Assembly: GCA_963082975.1 (NCBI GenBank)
Contig: OY720344.1
Coordinates: 10,341,580 to 10,405,579, forward strand
Length of the DNA stretch: 64,000 nt
Reading direction: 5' to 3'
From: Labia minor
Taxonomy: Eukaryota; Arthropoda; Insecta; Dermaptera; Spongiphoridae
Numbering within the stretch: position 1 is the first letter of the stretch; each line of letters opens with the position of its first letter. Below are positions 45,651-56,238 of this stretch, piece by piece. The translations under genes and the position numbers were made by a program. Under the pieces are notes generated by a model. It worked only from the letters and a program-made list of their open reading frames with translations, had not been told where the DNA came from and searched no databases.

Positions 45651-46373
45651 TTATATATATAAGAAACCACATAGTTAATTTGGTGTTGTTGAAAAAATGA
45701 TTTCTATTATTAAAATTTTGCATTTTAATTTAGTATTTTAAAAAATATACATTATATTACAATCATTTTTTTTTGTTCATAGTAAAATAATTGTAGATAT
45801 TTTAGTAAATTTATATTTTCATTTTTTAATCTTATATAATAATGTATGAGTATATACTAGTAGAAAATAGCTGTGTTGTCACGCATTATGAGACCCGAGT
45901 CATGCAAACGTTCCTTATCCCCTAAAACCCCCATGTGTTAACATATGACACATTTCTTCTATAATCAAAATAATTATAACAACTTTTCTTTCATGCACCT
46001 ATGCGGCGGCTAGGCAACCACGCCAATCACTATTAAAACAGAAATTCAAAAAGAATGAATGATTCATTTAGAGAACTCCATTGTAAGATGATGTGTTTGA
46101 GTGATAGTTTTATTTTATTTTAATATTATTATTATTATTTTTTGTTTATGTTTAAAACAACTTAGACAATATCCAATTTAAAAATCGAATGAATAATTCA
46201 CATCCGAGAATTTTGTATTGTGCTACCAAATGACGCACGGATAGACAAACAGATGTTGGTTGAGCTCAGGTGCTTAAGTACTCAAAAGAGCAGATGCTAT
46301 GAAAAAACCTACTCCCGCACCAAGAATAGATTATCCGGCGCCTGAAATCTCACCCCATTTATTATATCTCCAG

Positions 46374-46409
<36 letters not shown>

Positions 46410-46454
46410 AATTATATTGTATTACTAGTGTTATCTAAGTCTATTATAAGAGAT
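45651..46454. other. AT-rich DNA, nothing recognised
   Basis: A run of about 27 A lies at 46378-46404. A mixed patch at 45880-46030 and 46200-46350 contains no recognised gene. Confidence 0.45.
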
Positions 46455-46948
46455 TGAGCTGTGGCCAGGCACAGATTTGACATAAATTAATTTCCAAATA
46501 ACATTATCTATATATATATATATATATATATAGTATCAAAAAAAAAACAATATTTTCAAAACTTAGATTAAAACTAAATTTTATTATCTTGGTTTTTATT
46601 TTTAGTTTAATTATACTATTTTAGTTTAATTACTACTTTATTATAAGTGAAATATTTCCGACAATGAATATAAAATTAATACTTTGTAAATTACCACTTC
46701 CCGTTTCTAGATATACACCAAAAGTTGATGAATTCATTCTACTGATGCATTAAGTAAATTTACCAAATTTTATCAAAATCCGTGGAGCCCTTCAAGCTGT
46801 ACACGTCAATACGGACACAGAACGGACAGACGGAGAAACATCATGCTAAAAATACTTTTTTCTGTTAAGAAAATGAAGAAATGTAAAAATCTCCATATGT
46901 GAAATTTGGTGTGAAAACAATATCTTCCCTTCCTATCGTCGGTGTGTG
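46455..46948 (+). mobile_element. HelB copy with internal deletion
   Basis: It starts TTGAGCTGTGGCCAGGCACA, but the subterminal ACCGACCGACG is lost at this end. A (TA)n tract and AT-rich filler follow, then the conserved core (CACCAAAAGTTGATG, ATCAAAATCCGTGGAGCC). It ends CCTATCGTCGGTGTGTGAAA, a mutated 3' subterminal repeat. The CRE block is absent. Confidence 0.72.
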
Positions 46949-47585
46949 AAAAAAAAGTAATTTTAAATTTAAGTTGATATTTTTTTATTCTTTTTATAAA
47001 ACATTTTTTAATAATTTAACACACTACAATCAATTAATAATAAATATGTAATAAAATCCTTATGGATTTCGTGAATTTTCAAAAAAAAAAAAGGAAAAAA
47101 TAAAATAAAAATACATAATGTAAATTTAATTATCACATTTATTTAAATATTTTTATGTTATTTATATCAAAATTATATTCTATTTTCAAAATAATGTTAT
47201 ACTCATTTATTTAATTTCGCCATTCCTTGATCTAAATATTTTTAGAATTAGGTGTTTTTTTTTAAAAAAAAATTTCATATTCCATTATATTTTAATTTTT
47301 ATAATGATTTGAAACTTTAAATAGAATATTTTTTATTCGTTCATATCAATTTGTTGATGCTTCTTACATTAACTGACAATTATGCAAAATTAATCTTTTT
47401 ATGAAGTTTTTCAAAGCCTATAAATAGGACTTTAATAACAATTGAAATACTTTTTTTATATCCAATCATTTTATGTCACTTCTTTGTTTAATCGCTTAAA
47501 ATCATTATAAGTTATTAAAAAAAAAGTTTCAACTTATCTGCCTATTGTAAAATAATTTTATGAATTTCGTCGTTGGTTCACAGTC
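46949..47585. other. AT-rich DNA, nothing recognised
   Basis: Low-complexity AT-rich interval. Confidence 0.5.
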
Positions 47586-47589
47586 TCAA

Positions 47590-47830
47590 ATGGAGAAGTT
47601 GTAGAACGGTAATTAAACAGAGAACAAGATTGTTGACTTTGTGAAAAGAACAAAGTTAGAGTATTTCGGACATTTAATGAGAAATCAGAATGGCTAAAGA
47701 ATTATCTTGTTTATTTTGGACGGGAAGAAAAAGGAAAGAAATAATGGAAAAGGCCCTGCTGAAACTGAATTTTATGGTTCACAAAAGTCTTGGATACTAT
47801 TTTTTCTTCATTAAAATGATTCAATCTTTA
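47590..47830 (+). pseudogene. Non-LTR retrotransposon RT-tail remnant
   Basis: Across two frames the sequence gives the segment KRTKLEYFGHLMRN, which matches the conserved K..L.YFGH.MR block after the RT domain in RTE/endonuclease-type LINEs, then the following DGKKKGK region. Stops (near 47634 and 47695) and frameshifts interrupt it. It is a heavily decayed fragment, distinct from the one at 37306-37530. Confidence 0.6.
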
Positions 47831-47945
47831 AGGTTGGTCTTACCTCAAAAAAAAAAAGAAAATGAAAAATTCACTATCTACAATAATAAACGGGATAAAT
47901 TTTAGGATTTGCTCAAAAAATAGCACCAAATACACCAAATGTAAA

Positions 47946-48004
47946 CTGATAATAAACTATTATTATGACAAAAATAAAATAAACTATTATTATGACAAAA
48001 ATAA
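47946..48004. repeat. Tandem duplication of about 27 bp
   Basis: AAACTATTATTATGACAAA followed by AATAAAAT occurs twice in direct succession. A local slippage duplication. Confidence 0.7.
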
Positions 48005-48315
48005 AAAAAATTCATTATTTAATTATTTATTAACTTTTTTATTGGTTAATTATTAATATTTATTTATTTATTATTAATCAATCTAATATGTATCATTAAC
48101 GTGAACTTTTTTCAAAACTCCTTTGTTGTTTTCCCCAACGAATCAAATAATACCTTACAATTTACTACAAAAAGCAAAAACTAATTTCGTGTAAATTCGA
48201 CTTTAAATTTCAATCTTTATATAATTGTAAGGTTATTAAAGCCTTGAACGTTGTTGAACGCTATTTATTTTTCAAGTTGTCATTTTTTTGGTATAATACT
48301 GAGAGAGATAATACT

Positions 48316-48505
48316 AAGGTGACCAACCGTCCTCCTTTAGGAAGGACAGTCCTCCATTTGTAAGCTCTGTCCTTTTGTAACTGTCCTTCTTTTTGATATT
48401 TGTCCCGTTTTTTGAAATATTTAGGACATTTCGTACTTCTTTTCAAAATTTTTTCAATTTAGGTAAAATGTCCTGATTTGGTGTTTTCAAAAAATGGTCA
48501 CCTTA
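48316..48505. mobile_element. hAT-type MITE, same family as 614-823
   Basis: This is a 190-bp element with ends AAGGTGACCA and TGGTCACCTTA. It is flanked by ATAATACT at 48308-48315 and 48506-48513. The interior shares TATTTAGGACATTTCGTACT with the copy at 614-823. Non-autonomous. Confidence 0.88.
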
Positions 48506-48513
48506 ATAATACT

Positions 48514-50282
48514 GAAATTTTTATCCATTGGACGAGACAAAAGACCAAATTGATCAGGACACTGGAATCATAAATACTTTTAAACGGGTCGTCGAAGAAT
48601 TCTAGTTAAAGATATTGTTTTGATTACTTAAATTTAATAATCATTTAATATCATTGTGTATTTCTTTGTCCTATTTCTGTAGGCCTGAAATGTTCCACTT
48701 CTCATATGTTTTTAGAAGTTCAAATGAATATTTAGTAAATAATTATTGTTTCACTGCCAGACGTTTCTGTTCTACAATTTGTTCATTTGTATTATTGGAT
48801 TCAATTGGTAGAGACGAAGATGGTGATAGTGATTGTCATTATATATTATGTTTAGACAAAAACATTCAAGTTAAAACCATTCAATGGTACAATGACAATT
48901 TCTAACTACAATATCTAATTTGTTAATGATCACACAATAACGGAGAAGTTAAATAATTATATTAAAGTTTCACTTCAGTAATTTCACTTTCCTGTTTCTT
49001 TTTCAAGTAAAATTATCAAGATAATAATTATTCTTCTGTCATATTCTGACACTTCAACTGAAACAAAACTCTGATTGACGAACTATTACAACATTTTCTT
49101 CTCTAGAATGAGGAGAAATTAAAATAAATAAATATAAATATTTTAAATGCATTAAAAGAATCATTATAAATTATTATAAATTATTTAAACAAAATAAATG
49201 AAAGTATATTTCAATAAAATTGGTCATAAATCAAGGAAATTTAAATAAACTATTGAATCATATTGAATTTTATTGATCTTTCAATAAGTGAAAACAATAT
49301 TTTGTTTGAGAGGGGGAGCTATTAGTTTTCTTTTTATTTTTGTAAAAACAATTCATATTATCATTCATTAGTTATAGACAATGATGAATTTAAAATAATA
49401 GACGTTGTTAAGTGTTAAGTATATTTTTATAATTAGTATGTAGGGGGAATCTGTCACTAAAACAGAGGTTTTCAATCTAAAATTCAATACGTTCTTGTAG
49501 GTTATAGTGAAGTTAAATATGATTTTCGGGTCGACACAGAACGAACTAGAACTATATAGAACATGCTTTTCCATATTCACAATATCATAATTAACATTGA
49601 AACCCAAACACAAGTGTTTATCAACACTAGCAGCGTATAATTATGAAAATTAACACTTGAAAACAAATGAAATGAAAATATATCTATGAACCAACAGACA
49701 AATACATACATTGCTTTTAACAAGATAAAATTAAACATAAATGTAAAATTACTATACGATTAATACTATAATGTTATTAGAAGTATACTTATGTCAAATA
49801 ATTAATCACACATCTACTATTCATGTTTAAAGTTCTTTTTCAATATATATAGGTAATTTCATTCTATTTTTACTTCTTTTAGTTTTTTAAGAATAAATCT
49901 ATATTTATGATCCGTTTCCGGTATGTTTTTTTTTTCACATATCTCCACTTTTCAGTGCATTCTGATTTCAAAAAAGTAGTTTCTATTCCCCCCCCCCCCA
50001 ATCCTTAAACTTATAAACTCGCATTGCTTTTAATCGCTCACTTTTTTTTCTTTTTCAATTATTTTTCTACCATAATTTGGTTGATGATTTTAACAATCCT
50101 TTGTTTTTTAATTTTTTTTATTTTTTTGAATCTAAAAAGTATATTAATTTTATTTGTGGTTTTCAATATACTTTTTTAAAATATTTTACTATTTTACTGC
50201 TTAAAACATTTTATTTTTTAAAAATTATTTAGAAAGTGGATAGTCAATGTGAATACAAATATATTTAAATTACTATAATATA

Positions 50283-50313
<31 letters not shown>
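48514..50313. other. AT-rich DNA, nothing recognised
   Basis: Frames of 81-83 codons (48654-48905 plus, 49368-49613 minus) have ordinary AT-driven composition and no family features. A C-run lies at 49989-49999. The interval ends in (TA)n, where element 2 inserted. Confidence 0.45.
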
Positions 50314-50317
<4 letters not shown>

Positions 50318-50587
50318 AATAACATTTGTATAATTTGAATTATTTAATTAGTTAGTTATTTAATTTTCTTGTATATTTTAAGTTGCCGGACTGAAATTCG
50401 TTTATGTTATAATATGATATATTTTTCTTTTCATAGAAAATTCATTCTAATTTATAAATCTTTTTAATATTAAATTTTGTTATATTATATTTCATTTAGA
50501 AAACAAATAACTATAAAAATCGATTTGCTTGTATTTAAGGTACATCGATTTGGTTATTTAATTTATAATCCTAATCTCCATATTATA
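50314..50587 (+). promoter_or_regulatory. 5' LTR of element 2
   Basis: It begins TGTAAATAACATTTG and ends CTCCATATTATA. TATAAAAA lies at 50512-50519, overlapping AAAAATCGATTT (50515-50526), the reverse complement of the LTR/leader junction. It appears identical to 55612-55885. Confidence 0.92.
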
Positions 50588-50598
50588 AATCGATTTTT
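50587..50598 (+). promoter_or_regulatory. Primer-binding-site region, complementary to own LTR (element 2)
   Basis: AAATCGATTTTT, at the same position as in element 1, is the exact reverse complement of LTR bases 50515-50526. There is no TGG that could pair with a tRNA CCA end, so an intramolecular primer is the simpler reading. Confidence 0.55.
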
Positions 50599-50612
50599 GA
50601 AAGAAAAAAAAA

Positions 50613-51752
50613 ATGGAGCCATTTGAAATTAAATTTAGAATTGAAATGGAAAAAAGTGGAGATGTTTTAGTTACTAAAATTAAGAAAATAATCATCGAAG
50701 AAAATTCATATATATTACCTGAGGATCAACAGGATAAAGAAAAACACCAAGAATTATTTAAAATGGCAAAGGTGAAAAGCTGTTGTAAAAGTTTGAAGAA
50801 ACAGGGTCAATATCGTAATATCACAGTAAGTCTACCACCAGATTTAATTTGTAAATATTTGGATGAAGATAAAAATGTCGTATTTAATGGAGAGTATCTT
50901 GAAGAAGAAACACAAGAGGAAAATTTAGAAAAAAAAAATATTGAAAAGGATTTTATTAAAATTATAAGAAATCTTAGTATAAAACTTGAATTAAGAGAGA
51001 TAAATCCATCACAAGTGGAAAAATTATTTGTTTTGGAAAAATTTCAAGGAAGAGAAAATGCAAGTGAATGGCTGGACACTTTTGAAGTTGAATGTGAGAG
51101 ACATGATATAGTTCTAGATGAAAAAAAGGTTAGAGTTTTAAGAGTGTTTTTAGAAGGAAATTCTATAGAATGGTATAAATCTACATTATATAAATTAACG
51201 GTTCATGGAAATTGGACAGAATGGCGAGATTCTTTTTTGGAAACATATGCAGATAAAAATTGGAATAATGTAATTTATGCATTTAATTATAGATATATTA
51301 AGGGTTCATTGATGGATTATGCACTAAAAAAGGAAAGATTATTGTTAGAGACAGAAATGGACATGTCACAAAAATCACGGATAAATCATATAGTGGTTGG
51401 ATTGCCTAATTTTATGAGAGAATTCCTTGATAAGGAGGAGGTAAATACAACTGAAAAATTAATGAGTCAAATCCGTCGATACGAAGATTTTAATAAAAAA
51501 AAACATAAAGAACCTAGACTTACACAAAATAATAGGGAATTTTCAACAAATAATTTCCAAAATATGCGTAAACAATTGGAGAAGAAACCATGCAGAATTT
51601 GTGAGTTATTAGGAATGCGTGGGAGATTTCATCCCGAAGAAGCATGTAGAAATAGTAAACAAAATAATATGAAGAGAGTGAACTCAACAGAAATAGATTA
51701 CTCGTATGAAAATGATGAACATGAGCCAAAAAACGGGCTGTTACACCACTAA
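50613..51752 (+). CDS. gag: Gag of element 2
   Basis: Particle-forming protein of 379 residues. The ATG lies 25 bp after the LTR. The N-terminal third is Lys/Glu-rich. The central capsid-like region has WTEWRDSFLETYADKNW, parallel to the same region of element 1. The C-terminus has the zinc knuckle CRICELLGMRGRFHPEEAC, with spacing C-x2-C-x9-H-x4-C. The last codons cover the slippery site A AAA AAC at 51728-51734; the stop TAA is at 51750-51752. The frame is intact. The conserved long knuckle spacing in both elements suggests a lineage trait. Confidence 0.92.
   Translation: MEPFEIKFRIEMEKSGDVLVTKIKKIIIEENSYILPEDQQDKEKHQELFKMAKVKSCCKSLKKQGQYRNITVSLPPDLICKYLDEDKNVVFNGEYLEEETQEENLEKKNIEKDFIKIIRNLSIKLELREINPSQVEKLFVLEKFQGRENASEWLDTFEVECERHDIVLDEKKVRVLRVFLEGNSIEWYKSTLYKLTVHGNWTEWRDSFLETYADKNWNNVIYAFNYRYIKGSLMDYALKKERLLLETEMDMSQKSRINHIVVGLPNFMREFLDKEEVNTTEKLMSQIRRYEDFNKKKHKEPRLTQNNREFSTNNFQNMRKQLEKKPCRICELLGMRGRFHPEEACRNSKQNNMKRVNSTEIDYSYENDEHEPKNGLLHH
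51728..51734 (+). promoter_or_regulatory. -1 ribosomal frameshift slippery heptamer (element 2)
   Basis: A AAA AAC in gag phase, followed by GGG, is a classic -1 heptamer. The -1 frame from CGG at 51734 is open into the protease. The gag frame continues five more codons to TAA at 51750. No convincing pseudoknot was identified. Confidence 0.85.
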
Positions 51753-54214
51753 TTCGTTTAAAAATGATTCTTAATAAAAAGAAATCAATACAAGGAATAT
51801 ATGATAGCGGGTCTAATGTTACGCTAATCAATTCAAAGATCTTAGAAGATGTTCAAGATAATATAATAAATGATGAACAAATATTTAAAACAATTAGTGG
51901 TGTGGAAAAAAGTTTTAATAAAATAAAAATTTCACTCAAAATAAATAAGATAGAAAGAGAGATAGAGGTCTATGTTATAAAGAATAATAATTTTTCTTAT
52001 GACATACTTCTAGGGTTAGATGCAATAAAAAAATTTAGATTAATACAAGATGATCGTCTAAAAATATATCAGAGAATGAATGATGGTAAGGTTGAAATGG
52101 TGAATAGATATGGCTTTGATGTTAATGATAGTGTAAATGTCGTTGAGATCGAAAGAATAATTAAACATTTAGACGAAGAAAAAAAAAATAAATTTATAGG
52201 ATTGATAAGCAAATATAAACAGTGTTTTGCGACAAATAAATATGATGTAGGTCTTGTGAAAACTCACGAAGCTCATATAAAATTAATAGAAAATAAATAT
52301 ATATCGAAAAAGCCTTACAGGTGCTCTATTATAGATCAAGCAGAGATTGAAAATCAAATATCAAATTTGCTAGAAAAAGGATTAATAGAAGAATCTAAGT
52401 CTCCTTTTGGGGCACCTGTGACGTTAGCATTTAAGAAAGAAGATGGAAAGCGTACGAGGCTATGCATTGACTTTCGAGAATTGAATAAGATATTGGTTCC
52501 GGAATCACAACCGTTTCCAAGAATTGACGACACTATAGTGAAAACAAGAAATTGTAAGTTTTATACAGTATTAGATATAAATTCGGCCTTTTGGTCTATT
52601 CCAATAAGAGCAAAAGACAGATATAAACTTGCTTTTGTAACACAAAATTCTCACTATCAGTGGACAAGACTCCCGTTTGGTCTGAAAATAAGTCCAGCGG
52701 TTTTCCAAAGAGTTTTGGCAAATGCCATTAGACGTAATGGGCTACAGGATTTTTGTCTTAATTATATAGATGACATTCTAATATTTTCAAGAAATTTTGA
52801 AGAACATTTGAAGCATGTAGAAAGAGTTATGCAAATAATTAATCAAGAAGGGTTTAAATTAAAGTTATCAAAGTGCGTTTTTGCCCAGGACACAGTTAGA
52901 TACCTGGGACATGTTCTTGGGTATAATACAGTTAAACCGCATCATGATAATCTTAGATCAATAAGGGAGTTTCCAAAACCTAAAAATAAAAAAAATATTA
53001 GACAGTTTTTAGGCAAGATAAATTTTTATTATAAATATATACCCAATAGTATAAAATTACTCGAACCTCTTCATATTTTATTAAGAAAGAATTCTCCTTT
53101 TTTATGGACAAATGAATGTGACGAAACATTTGCAAAAGTAAAAAAATATCTATGTGAGAGTCCTATTTTAGCAATTTTTGACCCAAACCGTCCAACTATG
53201 TTATTTACAGACGCAAGTGGCGTGGGCGTGGGAGCAATCTTAAAACAAGTTCAGGAAAATGGAGAATTACTTCCAGTTGCATATTATTCAAAAAAATTAA
53301 CACCAACACAAAGAAAAAAGAAGGCAATTTATTTAGAATGTCTTGCGATTAAGGAAGCAGTGCAATATTGGCAACATTGGTTGATAGGTCATAAGTTTTT
53401 GGTTTTTACAGACCATAAACCCTTGGAGAATTTGAAGATAAAATCAAGGACTGACGAAGAATTAGGCCACCTAGTGTATTATTTGTCCCAATATGATTTT
53501 CAAATAAAATACTCACCAGGCAAAGAAAATGTGGAAGCTGATGCGCTTTCGAGAAACCCTGTGTTGGAATGTTTTGAGGGGGAGGAGGACGAGATTAAAA
53601 TTGTTAATTTAGTTTCAATAGAAGATGTTACTGAAAATCAAAAACTTAATAAAAGAGAAATTTTAAATATGAAGGATAAAATTATAAAAAATGGTTTAGT
53701 ATATAAGCAAATTGGAAAAAGAGAAAGAATTTTAATTTCAGAAGATTTTGGTTTGAAGCTCATTGAAAGAGTTCACAAGTTTTATGGTCATATAGGAATC
53801 GGTCATTTAGCTGCCAAGATTCGTCCCTTTTATTATTTTAAAAGAATGGATAGACATATAAGAGAATTATGTATGAAGTGTGATATTTGTAAAAGAAACA
53901 AATCTAGAAGATGTAGAGAAATTGGGCGGTTATCACAGATAGGTCCAGCAAGTGAACCTTTTGAAATAATGGCTATTGATACAATTGGCGGATTTTCTGG
54001 AAATAATTCACAAAAAAAATATTTGCATTTACTTGTGGATCACTTTAGTAGATATGCCTTTGTTTATCCGTCATCTGAACAAAAAGCCCAAGATTTTATA
54101 AAATTAATAGACCCTATAGTGAAAAAACACAAAATAAAGATTATTTTAGCAGATAGGTATGGCAGTATCAATTCTGAAGAATTTAAATCATATTTAAAAA
54201 AACATAACATCTTA

Positions 54215-55032
54215 CAGTAAAAGTCCTATAATCCGGCACGTTCGGGACCAGCTCGGTGCCGGACTACCGGAAATTCCGGATTATCGGGCGGTAATTATAA
54301 GAACAATTAGATTAATAATTATACTAAAAATATAGTATGCAAATACATACCACAAAGTTTATTTTACATTTCATATAATGTATGTACACGTACTGTAAAA
54401 AATATTACACTTTGATTTATAAAAGTCACGAATGTCTTTTTGTTTTCTTGACTTTTGGCGTTTAGTATAAAATTTATTTCTAATGATATGGTAATCAATA
54501 ATTTCTGAAGCACTGTAGCTAGTCACAGTCGGCATTTAACAGGCCTTGAATAAAAGACCTTCTAGAAAAGCATTTAAAATTTTGAATAACCCCTTGGTCC
54601 ATGGGTTGAATCCAAGATTTTATGTTAAGTGGGAGCAGAGTAGCAACAATATTCCCAGAAACTAACTCATCTACTGGCAGGTGGGCTTTGCAATTGTCCA
54701 AAAGAAGGATGGCTTTAGTTTCTTCTGGTAGACCAAGGCTTTTGAAGGATTCCTTGACCTCAGGCACAAAGTGGTGAAAAACACAGTCTTTAAAGAGGAC
54801 GCAGTCACCCACGCATTTGATTGAGCATCGTATTGGACAGGCAAATGTGCATTCTTAAAAGCCCTGGGTTTTGAAAATTTACCTATCACAAAAGGGGAAT
54901 AGCTCTCGAGCGTTTTTATTTGCTTTAAAGACACACTTTTGGAGAAAACCAAAATTTTTACAATTTTCCGGAGCGATGCCGGACTATCGGGCATTCCGGA
55001 CTGTTGGATGCCGGACTAATGGACTTTTACTG
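54215..55032 (-). mobile_element. pogo/Tigger-type transposon in integrase of element 2
   Basis: This is an 818-bp element with inverted ends CAGTAAAAGTCC and GGACTTTTACTG, extended by ATAATCCGGCA and TGCCGGACTAAT. It is flanked by TA at 54213-54214 and 55033-55034. It holds a minus-strand remnant of a pogo/Tigger DDE transposase. Internal deletion explains the short length. It inserted after element 2, so it is very young. Confidence 0.9.
54519..54994 (-). pseudogene. Tigger/jerky-type DDE transposase remnant
   Basis: Two overlapping minus-strand frames (54994-54671 and 54812-54519) together carry the DDE core of a pogo-family transposase. [12 protein letters not shown] holds the second catalytic aspartate, and [15 protein letters not shown] holds the region of the third. 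The N-terminal CENP-B-type DNA-binding domain and the first catalytic region are largely missing, and a frame break near 54800 separates the parts. Not functional, but the inverted ends are intact. Confidence 0.85.
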
Positions 55033-55599
55033 TATTAGTTTTCACTGCCACAGATTGCCCATTTTCAAACGGCCTTAATGAGCGATTGAATCAGACTTTG
55101 GTCAATAGAATCAGATGCAAGTTACAAGAAGAAAAAACAAGATCATGGGCTATGATTGCATTAGAATGTGCTGAAAATTATAATCAAACCGTACACAGTG
55201 TCACGAAATTTTCACCAGCATATTTATTAAATGGAAAAGAGCTATCAATAGTACCGGAAGAATTAAAAGTGAGAAGAAATTTAACGGAAGACAGGAAAAC
55301 AGCATTAGAAAATTCTAAAAAAAATCATAATATTAATAAAGATCGAATTGATAAAAAGAAACAAGAACATACCTTTAAAATAAATGATTGGGTTTATGTC
55401 GAAACAGGAAATAAAATAAATCGGAATAAATTGGACCCTATAAGAAGAGGACCATATAAAGTGATATGTAAATTATCAAACACAATGTACGAAATTGATA
55501 TAGGAAAAAGACGTTATGGACCAAGTGTGTTTCATAGTTCTCAACTTATTCCGTGTTTTAGTAAAGTTCCACTGAACAATTTTTAAAATTGTTCTCTGC

Positions 55600-55611
55600 A
55601 AGAGGGGGAGA
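55600..55611 (+). promoter_or_regulatory. Polypurine tract of element 2
   Basis: AAGAGGGGGAGA immediately precedes the 3' LTR. Plus-strand primer site. Confidence 0.88.
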
Positions 55612-55881
55612 TGTAAATAACATTTGTATAATTTGAATTATTTAATTAGTTAGTTATTTAATTTTCTTGTATATTTTAAGTTGCCGGACTGAAATTCGTT
55701 TATGTTATAATATGATATATTTTTCTTTTCATAGAAAATTCATTCTAATTTATAAATCTTTTTAATATTAAATTTTGTTATATTATATTTCATTTAGAAA
55801 ACAAATAACTATAAAAATCGATTTGCTTGTATTTAAGGTACATCGATTTGGTTATTTAATTTATAATCCTAATCTCCATAT

Positions 55882-55885
<4 letters not shown>
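55612..55885 (+). repeat. 3' LTR of element 2
   Basis: 274 bp, apparently identical to 50314-50587, followed by (TA)n. Confidence 0.93.
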
Positions 55886-55913
<28 letters not shown>

Positions 55914-55917
55914 TATA

Positions 55918-56193
55918 GGGCGCCACAGGGTGGGAAGTAGTGTAGCTGCCTCACATTCTCGAGGTTATGGGTTCAAATCCCGGGCCTGGCAAGGGAAGTT
56001 CTCTAGCTGAGGTCTATGGGACGGAGTCGACCCAACCTCCGGGATCAAAATTGGGAAAGCTACTTGATAGCGCCTCCGTTCAAGGTAAAGGTTGATAGGA
56101 CCAGTTCTACTGATGATAGGACACCTCATCTTTAATATACCGACTTAATAGGCATTGTCCTTGCGTTGGACGTACAAAAGTCAGAGGTTTTTT
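55918..56193 (+). mobile_element. tRNA-derived SINE (SINE-1), full length
   Basis: It starts GGGCGCCACAGGG and has TAGTGTAGCTGC as a weak A-box and GGTTCAAATCCCGGG as a perfect B-box at about 55969. The body is shared with 4766-5058, and it ends GTCAGAGGTTTTTTTAT. Both flanks are (TA)n, so the target duplication cannot be resolved. The intact B-box and close match to the other copy suggest a fairly young insertion. Confidence 0.87.
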
Positions 56194-56198
56194 TATAT

Positions 56199-56238
<40 letters not shown>

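Larger units (their letters stand above)
51734..55586 (+). pseudogene. pol: Pol of element 2, split by a Tigger insertion
   Basis: In the -1 frame relative to gag. The protease DSGSNVTL is at about 51803-51826, with LLGLD near 52007. RT has RLCIDFRELNK and YIDD near 52764-52775. RNase H has FTDASG, LECLA and TDHKPLENL. The integrase zinc domain is HKFYGH ... CMKCDIC, then DTIGG and ADRYGS. The frame stops at 54220 just inside the Tigger element. From 55035 the same polyprotein resumes with the remaining catalytic region (NERLNQT, bearing the glutamate) and a GPYKVI module, to the stop at 55584-55586. Apart from the insertion I see no lesion. Confidence 0.92.
50314..55885 (+). mobile_element. 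Ty3/gypsy LTR retrotransposon, element 2 (5.6 kb)
   Basis: This is a complete element with 274-bp LTRs that appear identical, a 25-bp leader, gag, -1-frame pol and a polypurine tract. It has no env-like frame; pol ends 25 bp before the 3' LTR. It is a relative of element 1 with the same architecture. The LTR and Gag sequences are largely different and Pol is moderately diverged, so two separate lineages have been recently active. A Tigger transposon (54215-55032) interrupts integrase. The element is embedded in (TA)n on both sides. Confidence 0.95.

Noticed and set aside
55918-55995. Functional tRNA gene
   Set aside because: The B-box is perfect, but acceptor and anticodon stems do not pair properly and the sequence continues into a repeated SINE body.
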